The notes under the pieces are model-generated. The model saw only the letters and a list, made by a program, of their open reading frames with translations, was not told the DNA's origin and searched no databases. From assembly GCA_003150315.1 (NCBI GenBank), contig QAML01000081.1, positions 11,420-52,748 of the forward strand: a stretch of DNA of 41,329 nt, read 5' to 3'. This document shows, piece after piece, positions 1 to 6,799 of this stretch. The position numbers and the translations under genes are program-made. This DNA is from Prevotellaceae bacterium (lineage in GTDB: Bacteria > Bacteroidota > Bacteroidia > Bacteroidales > Bacteroidaceae). Position 1 is the first letter of the stretch; each line of letters begins with the position of its first letter.

Positions 1-82
1 TATTTTAAAATAAGTGCCTTGTATTTTAAAATATATGGCTTGTATTTTTCGTCTTTCTAAGAAAGTGAATCACAATAACTTA
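1..82 (-). repeat. Intergenic 21-bp-period element, copy E1 (cut by window start)
   Basis: Read on the minus strand, the copy starts with TAAGTTATTG (82-73). After 33 nt counted from its first T comes AAAAATA, then 9-bp site CAAGCCATA, a 12-bp TATTTTAAAATA palindrome, site CAAGGCACT and a second TATTTTAAAATA that is the first 12 bases of the window. The remaining two sites are missing because the sequence ends. It lies 85 nt beyond the 3' end of the Smr gene. Base conservation continues outward to about position 102. Confidence 0.85.
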
Positions 83-166
83 CAAAAGTGCAAAAATTGA
101 CCTTTTCGAGAGGCTTTTTGTGCCGTGTCAGGGAGGCTGCAAACACCCATGTGTTTTGCTTATGGG

Positions 167-1264
167 TTATTTGACTGTTACCAACGTAGCTCCGAATCCA
201 TATTCCTGAAACGAAGCGTCTTGGGTGGTACATGTGGGGTAACGATGCTTCAATTCGCGCAACACTTCGGCACGCAATACTCCCTCGCCCTTGCCGTGTA
301 TGAAAACTATACGCATTCCCTTTTTGTGTTTATACTTCTCCATGGTGTCGCGCACCTCCTGCAACTGCCTGTTCAGCATGTCGGCGTTCGACAATCCCTC
401 GGTCGAGTCAAACAGTGCGTAGTCGTGCAGGTTCACCTCTATTTCGTTGGCTTTTTTAATCCTTGCCGGTTGGGCGGTGTGGTGTTTGGGAGCCGTTTCT
501 TCCTTTTTGCCCATCAACGCCTCGCGAATCTGCCCTGCATCGGCAAACATGGTTCTCACGGGAATGTCGTCTTTCACAACATCAAGCACCAGTGCCGGCT
601 CTTCAAAGAACATGCTCTGCTTGAAAGCCCCTGTCTTGTAGAATTTGGTGCCGTCAATTCGCATTTCAACGCTTATGGCAGGCTTCAATGCAAATGTCTT
701 TTCGCGCTTGTAGGCTATCATCTGAACGGCAATGCGTGAAATGTCGTCCAACTGTTCTCTGCTTATTTCTTCGAGAAACTCCTTTGTGTTCGGTTCTATT
801 GTTCCGCCGAAACGAGCCCGCCATGCCGTGCCTTGAGCCGAAAGCCATGTCAGGGTAATGAAGTAATTGCTGTCGTTTATTATATATGCGTCGAAAGTAG
901 TGCCCACCATGTCGTCCGGCGTATTGGGAATGAAAGCCAGAAAAACGTTCAGCTTTTCACCCTCGCGGCGTTCGAGCGGTTTGGTGTGATATTCCGGTTT
1001 GTCCTCCGTGGCTTTTTCCAAAGGCGTAACATCGTTACTGTTCCTGTTTGCGGTGTTTGGAGTTTTGGCTTTCTGTTCTTCCTTGCGCTTTGCCCATGTG
1101 CCGTTTTCGTAGCTCTCACCTCTTTCAACCACAACCTCACTAATGGGCATGGGAATCTCGAAACCGTCGGAATCTTCCACCAAAACCGTGTTCTTGTCTT
1201 GGAAACCGGAAACTCTTCCTCCGCCCACTTCTTTCAAAAACCTTACGGTATCTCCTATTTTCAT
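167..1264 (-). CDS. DUF2027 / Smr-domain protein
   Basis: This 365-residue protein has the architecture of Bacteroidetes DUF2027 proteins. An N-terminal beta-rich segment (about 1-50, beginning MKIGDTVRFLKEVGGG) resembles a small SH3-like barrel. A charged linker (55-100), a central DUF2027 region (about 105-250) and a C-terminal Smr domain (about 275-365) follow. The Smr signature is visible as VNLHDY near residue 278, IVFIHGKGEG and a final YGFGATLVTVK. Smr domains, as in MutS2, bind or nick branched DNA or act on RNA, but the substrate of this family is not known to me. The start at 1264 follows a good promoter and is the first Met. The gene is transcribed alone. I am sure of the family and unsure of the function. 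Confidence 0.9.
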   Translation of the reverse strand: MKIGDTVRFLKEVGGGRVSGFQDKNTVLVEDSDGFEIPMPISEVVVERGESYENGTWAKRKEEQKAKTPNTANRNSNDVTPLEKATEDKPEYHTKPLERREGEKLNVFLAFIPNTPDDMVGTTFDAYIINDSNYFITLTWLSAQGTAWRARFGGTIEPNTKEFLEEISREQLDDISRIAVQMIAYKREKTFALKPAISVEMRIDGTKFYKTGAFKQSMFFEEPALVLDVVKDDIPVRTMFADAGQIREALMGKKEETAPKHHTAQPARIKKANEIEVNLHDYALFDSTEGLSNADMLNRQLQEVRDTMEKYKHKKGMRIVFIHGKGEGVLRAEVLRELKHRYPTCTTQDASFQEYGFGATLVTVK

Positions 1265-1288
1265 TGTCTAAAATACGTTTGTTGCGGA

Positions 1289-1320
1289 CAAAAGTAGTCA
1301 TTTCCCGCAATAAAAGCAAT
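1289..1320 (-). promoter_or_regulatory. Promoter of the Smr gene
   Basis: On the minus strand a TACTTTTG -7 element (1296-1289) is preceded by ATTG (1320-1317) with a 20-nt spacer, matching the Bacteroidetes TTTG / TAnnTTTG pattern. It predicts a short leader of about 20 nt. Confidence 0.65.
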
Positions 1321-1367
1321 AAACTCCCATTCGTTACATAATAAAAACAAGGAAAAGTCGTTTTGAG

Positions 1368-1399
1368 TTTGGGTATGTCGGAACATAGTCGTAAGTTTG
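1368..1399 (+). promoter_or_regulatory. Promoter of sigma factor copy 1
   Basis: TTTG (1368-1371), a 20-nt spacer and TAAGTTTG (1392-1399) form an almost ideal Bacteroidetes vegetative promoter, 19 nt before the ATG at 1419. The promoter is intact although the gene behind it carries a stop codon. Confidence 0.8.
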
Positions 1400-1418
1400 C
1401 AAACTTTTTTGAAGTACT

Positions 1419-2276
1419 ATGAGGCAGTTAAAGATAGGTGATAAAATTACGAAGCGTGATGATGCCGCGCTTGACAAGTATCTCGTGGACATAAGCAGAG
1501 AAAAACTGATTTCCACCGACGAAGAGGTTGAACTTGCTCAGAAAATTCATAAAGGCGATCAGAGAGCTTTGAACAAATTGGTGCGAGCTAATTTGAGATT
1601 TGTGGTAAGTGTTGCAAAACAATACCAAAACCAGGGACTTTCTCTCAATGATCTTGTAAACGAAGGCAATATCGGTCTCGTTAAAGCCGCACAAAAGTTC
1701 GATGAAACTCGTGGCTTTAAGTTCATTTCCTATGCCGTTTGGTGGATTCGCCAAAGCATTTTGCAGGCAATCTCTGAGCAGAGTCGCATTGTGCGTATGC
1801 CGCTGAATCAGGTGGGTTTTCAAAGCAAACTTTCCAAAGCCATTGTGAATTTTGAGCAGGAAAACGAACGCCGTCCCTCAGTTCAGTAGCTCGCTGACAT
1901 TCTTGAAACAGACGAAGAAAAAGTTCGCGAGGCACTCGGCACCAATGGCAAGAAAGTTTCGGTGGATGCTCCTTTTCAAGACGAAGAATCCGGCTCGTTA
2001 ATCGATATTATGACCGACGAAACGGCTCCCGCAACCGACAATAAAATGGAGCGTGAGTCGCTGTCAAAGGATTTGGATGCTGCGTTAGGCACTCTTTCCG
2101 ACCGTGAACGGCAGGTGCTGAAAATGTTGTTTGGAATAGGCTGCAACGAAATGACAGCCGATGAAGGGGCAAACACTTTGAGTCTTACACGTGAGCGCGT
2201 GCGTCAGATAAAAGAACGCGCCTTGAAACGTCTGCGCGAGAGTAATAATATAGATATTCTCGCCAAGTATTTGTGA
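1419..2276 (+). pseudogene. RpoD-like sigma factor, copy 1, interrupted by an in-frame TAG
   Basis: The frame encodes a sigma-70 protein nearly identical in layout to the copy at 2644, but codon 157 (1887-1889) is TAG where the paralogue has GAG. A single G-to-T change explains it. The first 156 codons keep the sigma-2 domain ([18 protein letters not shown], then the -10 recognition helix around YAVWWIRQS). The other 128 codons stay open to TGA at 2274-2276 and encode sigma-4 with LTRERVRQIKERALKRLR. A conserved helix-turn-helix residue is also changed (DEGAN here, EEVAN in copy 2). The intact promoter, open downstream frame and terminator mean the lesion is recent, or that two half-proteins are made. 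TAG is a normal stop here (topB ends in TAG), so recoding is unlikely. A sequencing error cannot be excluded. Confidence 0.85.
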
Positions 2277-2313
2277 TAAAGCCCCGGCAATTTAATAAAG
2301 CAGGTTTAAGAAA

Positions 2314-2355
2314 AATGTCTCCCCGTGCATTTCCGTCGGGGAGACATTCGTTTTT
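2314..2355 (+). terminator. Terminator after sigma copy 1
   Basis: A perfect 12-bp stem (AATGTCTCCCCG at 2314-2325 with its complement at 2337-2348) is followed by a run of T. It lies 38 nt after the stop. Confidence 0.9.
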
Positions 2356-2595
2356 ATGCCCGGAGGAAAAGTTTTGTACGCAGTGGCATTCGAAACTCAT
2401 GGACTATGTTCTTGTTTGCGCAATTACCTTATAGTTGTGTGATGTCTCCTGTATAATTGTGCTTCTCCTATGTTTTTGATGGCGGATTTCGGTTTGTTTT
2501 TGCGTTGCGAGGTATTAAAGAAGAAAATTTTCCGGTACAAAAGCCCCCAACTGCCGTTTTTAGTGTGTGGAAAGCGAATATAAATTGTTTTATGT
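2356..2595. other. Intergenic stretch between the sigma genes
   Basis: The stretch from 2277 to 2643 holds the terminator of copy 1, this A/T-rich spacer and the promoter of copy 2. I see no gene, repeat or structured RNA in the spacer. Confidence 0.6.
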
Positions 2596-2626
2596 TTTGC
2601 TATATTGTGGAAAATTCGTATTTTTG
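2596..2626 (+). promoter_or_regulatory. Promoter of sigma factor copy 2
   Basis: TTTG (2596-2599), a 19-nt spacer and TATTTTTG (2619-2626) precede the ATG at 2644. The spacer differs from that of copy 1, although the bases just before the two start codons are similar. Confidence 0.8.
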
Positions 2627-2643
2627 CGCACTTTTGGAATATT

Positions 2644-3504
2644 ATGAGGCAACTAAAAATAAACAAAAGCATCACGAACCGGCAGAATGCCGCGCTTGAC
2701 AAGTATCTCGTGGAAATTGGCAGGGAAGAGCTGATTTCAACAGACGAGGAGGTGGAACTCGCTCAAAAGATTCATAAAGGCGATCGCCGTGCGCTTGACA
2801 AATTAACGCGTGCAAACCTGCGATTTGTTGTAAGTGTTGCAAAACAATACCAGAATCAGGGACTCGCTCTCAATGATCTTATAGACGAAGGCAATCTCGG
2901 ACTTATAAAAGCGGCTCAAAAATTCGATGAAACACGTGGATTTAAGTTTATTTCCTATGCTGTTTGGTGGATTCGCCAAAGCATTTTGCAGGCAATCTCG
3001 GAGCAGAGCCGCATTGTGCGTATGCCGTTGAACCAAGTGGGATTTCAGAGCAAACTTGCCAAAGCTGTTGTGAATTTCGAGCAAGCTAACGAACGCCGTC
3101 CCTCTGTTCAGGAGCTTGCTGACATTCTTGAAACGGACGAGGGTAAAGTTCGCGAGGCACTCGGTACTAATGGCAAGAAAGTTTCGGTGGATGCTCCTTT
3201 CCAAGACGATGATTCCAATTCGCTCATAGATATAATGACCGACGAAGATGCTCCTACAACCGACAACAATATGGAGCGCGAATCTTTGTCAAAGGATTTG
3301 GAAGCGGCATTAAGCACTCTTTCGGAACGCGAACAGCAAGTGCTGAAAATGTTGTTTGGCATAGGATGTAATGAAATGACTGCCGAAGAAGTGGCGAACT
3401 CGTTAAGTCTTACGCGAGAGCGTGTGCGCCAAATCAAGGAGCGTGCATTGAGGCGTTTGCGCGATGATGCAAATATAAATATCCTGACTAAGTATCTTGG
3501 ATAA
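2644..3504 (+). CDS. RpoD-like sigma-70 factor, copy 2 (intact)
   Basis: This 286-residue protein is a group 1/2 sigma-70 of the short Bacteroidetes type without region 1.1. Region 1.2 begins DKYLVEIGREELIS. Sigma-2 spans about 55-125 ([18 protein letters not shown] and [14 protein letters not shown]). Sigma-3 spans about 130-200 and contains RMPLNQVG. Sigma-4 spans about 225-286 with the helix-turn-helix EEVANSLSLTRERVRQIKER. I start at ATG 2644 because MRQLKI is the usual N-terminus and the upstream open frame covers the promoter. It is a tandem duplicate of the interrupted gene upstream. From memory, region 3 of the housekeeping Bacteroidales RpoD differs somewhat (RLPLNQVG followed by other residues). 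This pair may therefore be a secondary sigma rather than the principal one; I cannot decide. Confidence 0.93.
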   Translation: MRQLKINKSITNRQNAALDKYLVEIGREELISTDEEVELAQKIHKGDRRALDKLTRANLRFVVSVAKQYQNQGLALNDLIDEGNLGLIKAAQKFDETRGFKFISYAVWWIRQSILQAISEQSRIVRMPLNQVGFQSKLAKAVVNFEQANERRPSVQELADILETDEGKVREALGTNGKKVSVDAPFQDDDSNSLIDIMTDEDAPTTDNNMERESLSKDLEAALSTLSEREQQVLKMLFGIGCNEMTAEEVANSLSLTRERVRQIKERALRRLRDDANINILTKYLG

Positions 3505-3537
3505 GGCATAGCAACTTTAGAAAGTTCGTTAAAATAT

Positions 3538-3575
3538 AAAACCTCTCCGTTGAAACTATCAACTGAGAGGTTTTT
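3538..3575 (+). terminator. Terminator after sigma copy 2
   Basis: A stem AACCTCTC...GAGAGGTT extended by an inner GTTGA/TCAAC pairing is followed by TTTTT, 35 nt after the stop. Confidence 0.9.
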
Positions 3576-3655
3576 GTATACTTGCAGAGCACTTTTGTCT
3601 TTACGTGGAACGGTTTCTTGAATTTGTACCTGCTTATGTTTTTGCGAGATAAGGC

Positions 3656-3685
3656 TTTACGGTATTCACTAAAATGCTATATTTG
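3656..3685 (+). promoter_or_regulatory. Promoter of the FAD-dependent oxidoreductase
   Basis: TATATTTG (3678-3685) is preceded by TTTA (3656-3659) with an 18-nt spacer. The predicted leader is about 50 nt. Confidence 0.6.
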
Positions 3686-3742
3686 CATGTATGTGCCGTT
3701 TATGTGCAAAAGGACGGCTTGGACTTTTGATTGCATGCAAAA

Positions 3743-5581
3743 ATGAAACGTATGAACAGATTTTTCGCCACGGTGTTTGCCTTAACGGTTTGCGCGTGTG
3801 CCTATGCCGACCGCATACTTCTCGAGGCGGAAGCTTTCGAATGCAAGGGCGGTTGGAAAACAGACCAACAGTTCATGGATATAATGTATTCGCCGTATCT
3901 CATAGCCCATGGCATGGGAAATCCGGTGGAAAACGCTTACACTTCTTTCAATGTTGGCGAGACGGGAATGTATGATGTTTACGTGCGTACCTATAATTGG
4001 ACTTCGCCATGGCATTCAGGCAAGGGTCCGGGTGCGTTTGCCGTCGGTGTGGACGGTAAAAGAATAGGCGTAACCGGCAATACGGGCGATTCGTGGGCGT
4101 GGCAGCATGTGGGAAAAACCAAATTGAAAAGCGGAAATCATAAGTTTTTTTTGAAAGATCTCACAGGGTTCGACGGACGATGCGATGCCGTTTACATAAC
4201 GAGCCATAAAGATGACGTACCGCAGGAGAAGTGCGATGCAGGATGGCGCGAAAAACTGAATCCGAGGAGAACCACTGAGGGCAAATTCGATTTCGTGGTT
4301 GTTGGAGGCGGTATTGCGGGAATGTGTGCCGCTGTTACAGCCGCGCGTCTCGGACTTCGTGTGGCTCTTGTCAATGACCGTCCCGTTTGGGGAGGAAACA
4401 ATAGTTCCGAGGTACGTGTTCATTTGGGCGGAAACATAGAAATGGGTGCGAACAAAGGACTTGGCAGGCTGATTCGCGAATTTGGTCCCGAAAAAGGCGG
4501 CAATGCGCAACCGTCTTCCTTTTATGAGGATTCCAAAAAGGAATATTTTCTGAAAGCAGAGAAGAATATCACGCTCTATCCCGGTTTCCGTGCCATAGGG
4601 GTGGTGATGAACGGAGAAAAAATTGCTTCCGTGTCGGCGGTGAATATTGAAAGCGGCGACAAGTTGTTGCTTTCCGCGCCGCTCTTTGCCGACTGCACGG
4701 GCGATGCAACCGTTGGTGTGCTTGCGGGAGCCGATTGGCGCATGGGGCGCGAGGGAAAGGATGAGTTTCACGAGCGTTACGCTCCCGACGTTCCCGATTC
4801 CATGACGATGGGAGCCTCGGTTCAGTGGTATTCGGTTGAGGGAAAAGAAAAATTTCCCGAGTTCAAATACGGCATGAATTTCAACGATTCCAACTGCGAG
4901 CAGGTTTTGATGGGCGAGTGGACATGGGAAACGGGAATGAATCGTAACCAGATAACACAGGCAGAGCAAATCAGAGATTACGGAATGCTCACGGTGTATT
5001 CAAACTGGAGCTGGCTCAAAAACCACTCGGACAAGAAAGCCAAATATTCCGACAGAAAATTGGGCTGGGTGGCTTATGTGGCGGGCAAAAGGGAGTCGAG
5101 GCGGCTTATGGGCGATTATATTCTGAAGGAAGACGACATTCTTAAAAACGTGTATCACGAAGACGCTTCGTTTCCCACCACATGGAGCATTGACCTTCAT
5201 TTTCCCGACTCGCTTAACCATGTGAATTTTCCAGGACGCGAGTTTAAGTCCGCCACAAACCACCGTTTGCTCAAGCAGCCCTACGATGTGCCTTACCGGT
5301 GTCTGTATTCGCGAAACGTGAGCAACCTTTTCATGGCGGGAAGGAATATAAGTGTAACCCATGTGGCTCTCGGCACCACACGTGTCATGCGTACCACGGG
5401 CATGCAGGGAGAAGTTGTTGGCATGGCGGCATCGCTTTGCAAGAAGCATTCGGTTCTTCCGCGCGGGGTATATCGCAGCTATCTCCCCGAGTTGAAAGCG
5501 TTGATGCAAAAGGGTATTGGCAAAACCGATGTGCCCGACAATCAGAATTACAACTATACAATCGAGCCCGAAAAACGCTGA
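3743..5581 (+). CDS. Exported FAD-dependent oxidoreductase with N-terminal beta-sandwich domain
   Basis: I choose ATG 3743; a TTG four codons earlier is also open but would weaken the signal peptide. The 612-residue product starts with a signal peptide (about 1-22, ending CACAYA). A beta-rich domain follows (about 23-165, RILLEAEAFE...MYDVYVRTYNW), reminiscent of carbohydrate-binding jelly rolls. A Rossmann FAD-binding core of the FAD_oxidored type begins near residue 182 (VVVGGGIAGMCAAVTAARLG). The C-terminal part has NLFMAGRNISVTHVALGTTR, typical of the second FAD-contact region. Such proteins are common in Bacteroidetes and Planctomycetes; the substrate is unknown and a carbohydrate-related oxidation in the periplasm is only an inference. 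It forms its own transcription unit, followed by a 417-nt gap with copy E2. Confidence 0.88.
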   Translation: MKRMNRFFATVFALTVCACAYADRILLEAEAFECKGGWKTDQQFMDIMYSPYLIAHGMGNPVENAYTSFNVGETGMYDVYVRTYNWTSPWHSGKGPGAFAVGVDGKRIGVTGNTGDSWAWQHVGKTKLKSGNHKFFLKDLTGFDGRCDAVYITSHKDDVPQEKCDAGWREKLNPRRTTEGKFDFVVVGGGIAGMCAAVTAARLGLRVALVNDRPVWGGNNSSEVRVHLGGNIEMGANKGLGRLIREFGPEKGGNAQPSSFYEDSKKEYFLKAEKNITLYPGFRAIGVVMNGEKIASVSAVNIESGDKLLLSAPLFADCTGDATVGVLAGADWRMGREGKDEFHERYAPDVPDSMTMGASVQWYSVEGKEKFPEFKYGMNFNDSNCEQVLMGEWTWETGMNRNQITQAEQIRDYGMLTVYSNWSWLKNHSDKKAKYSDRKLGWVAYVAGKRESRRLMGDYILKEDDILKNVYHEDASFPTTWSIDLHFPDSLNHVNFPGREFKSATNHRLLKQPYDVPYRCLYSRNVSNLFMAGRNISVTHVALGTTRVMRTTGMQGEVVGMAASLCKKHSVLPRGVYRSYLPELKALMQKGIGKTDVPDNQNYNYTIEPEKR

Positions 5582-5721
5582 AGTTCATACGCTGGCGGCA
5601 AACGCACGCACAGGAATTGAAAGGGGCGGCGCGAAAAGTAATTTGCTCCGGCTGTGAAGCGGAAAGAGTGTTTTTGTGCAGCGTAATTACGATCAAAAAA
5701 TGCGTAAAAAATCGCCCTTTG
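5582..5721. other. Intergenic stretch before element E2
   Basis: This 140-nt sequence follows the oxidoreductase. I find no strong rho-independent terminator and no gene, so E2 itself may supply the 3' structure. Confidence 0.5.
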
Positions 5722-5842
5722 TAAGTTGTTGAAAATCAGATATGATTTTTCGCGAAAAATACAAGGCACTTATTTTAAAATAAGTGCCTTGTATTTTAAA
5801 ATATATGGCTTGTATTTTTTACAAGATGCCTTGTGTGTTTTT
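5722..5842 (+). repeat. Intergenic 21-bp-period element, copy E2 (complete, 121 bp)
   Basis: TAAGTTGTTG (5722-5731) is followed, 33 nt from its first T, by AAAAATA and four 9-bp sites at exact 21-bp steps. These are CAAGGCACT (5762), AGTGCCTTG (5783), TATGGCTTG (5804) and GATGCCTTG (5825). They are separated by TATTTTAAAATA, TATTTTAAAATA and TATTTTTTACAA, and the element ends TGTGTTTTT. Positions 5756-5797 form a perfect 42-bp palindrome. It lies between the FAD oxidoreductase and the ABC ATPase, both on the plus strand. Confidence 0.95.
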
Positions 5843-5962
5843 CGAACATCGGAAACGTGAAGCTTTGTGAGTGGCTTGAGTGGAAAAACGTGTTTGGTGT
5901 GCGTGGCGGTAAGGATTGAAAATAATTCTGTGCTTATTGTGCTTTTGCAAATGTCGGGGCGG

Positions 5963-5993
5963 TTGGGGATGAAATCAAATCTTTGTATCTTTG
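5963..5993 (+). promoter_or_regulatory. Promoter of the ABC ATPase gene, probably leaderless
   Basis: TATCTTTG (5986-5993) is preceded by a TTG (5963-5965) with a 20-nt spacer. Only five bases separate the -7 element from the GTG at 5999, so transcription should begin at or next to the start codon. Confidence 0.65.
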
Positions 5994-5998
5994 CAGCC

Positions 5999-6799
5999 GT
6001 GATAGAAAACACCGTAAAGCTTGAGAACATTTCCACAGCCTATGGGCGGCGGGGAGCAACCTGTGTAACCGATAACTTCACTGCATCGTTGCCCGCCGGA
6101 ACGTTTGTGTGCATTCTCGGCACGAATGGCGCGGGAAAGTCAACGCTTTTGCGCACCATGGCGGGGCTTCAGCCGCCGACATCGGGGCATATATATGTGA
6201 ACGGAGTGGAGTTGTCGCAATATTCGCGGCGCGAACTGGCGAGAATGGTGGGAGTGGTGCTCACGGAACGGCAGGCGTTTTCCGCACAAATGACCGTTGA
6301 GGAGCTTGTGTCGCTTGGCAGGATTCCATACACGGATTTCTCGGGAAAACTCGGGGATGATGACCGCGAAATGGTGGAAAACGCGCTGGCGCGGACAGGT
6401 ATGAGGAAAATGAGGAGGCGACCGGTTGCCTCGCTGAGCGACGGCGAACGCCAAAAGACTATGATTGCTAAAACTCTGGCGCAGCAAACTCCGGTGATAT
6501 TGCTCGACGAACCTACGGCATTCCTTGATTTTGAGAGCAAAATAGAAACGTTCGCCCTACTTCGAAGTCTTTCGCGCGAAAACCGTAAGACAATAGTGGT
6601 TGCAACCCACGATTTGGGCACGGCATTCCGCGTTGCCGACATTTTGTGGATAATGAAGCGCGGAACTACGCCTGTATGCGGCAGCCCGGAGCAACTTGCG
6701 GCAGAGGGTGTGCTGGATATGTTTTTCAATATGCCCGGTGTGGAATTCAACAGAAAGGACATGAGTTACTCAATATCTATCGATAAACAAAAAAGATGA
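5999..6799 (+). CDS. ABC transporter ATP-binding protein, iron-siderophore / B12 type
   Basis: The 266-residue product is a FecE/BtuD-class ATPase. It has Walker A GTNGAGKST (about 41-49), a Q-loop region near ERQAFSAQMT, signature SLSDGERQKT, Walker B VILLDEP and switch histidine VVATHD. These proteins drive FecCD-type permeases at the inner membrane. I start at GTG 5999 because the frame upstream lies inside the promoter and homology starts here (KLENISTAYG). The last bases overlap topB by 4 nt (ATGA), so the two are co-transcribed. No permease or binding protein adjoins it. The only candidates in the window are at 24057-26234, which in turn lack an ATPase. The substrate (iron complex, haem or cobalamin) cannot be told. 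Confidence 0.9.
   Translation: MIENTVKLENISTAYGRRGATCVTDNFTASLPAGTFVCILGTNGAGKSTLLRTMAGLQPPTSGHIYVNGVELSQYSRRELARMVGVVLTERQAFSAQMTVEELVSLGRIPYTDFSGKLGDDDREMVENALARTGMRKMRRRPVASLSDGERQKTMIAKTLAQQTPVILLDEPTAFLDFESKIETFALLRSLSRENRKTIVVATHDLGTAFRVADILWIMKRGTTPVCGSPEQLAAEGVLDMFFNMPGVEFNRKDMSYSISIDKQKR

Noticed and set aside
1887..1889. Recoding of TAG as a sense codon
   Set aside because: topB ends in TAG at the expected place, and no other gene contains an internal TAG.
5756..5797. Regular spacing of the repeats suggested a CRISPR array
   Set aside because: Repeats are 9 bp with palindromic A/T linkers at 21-bp period, there are no unique spacers, and no cas genes are present.
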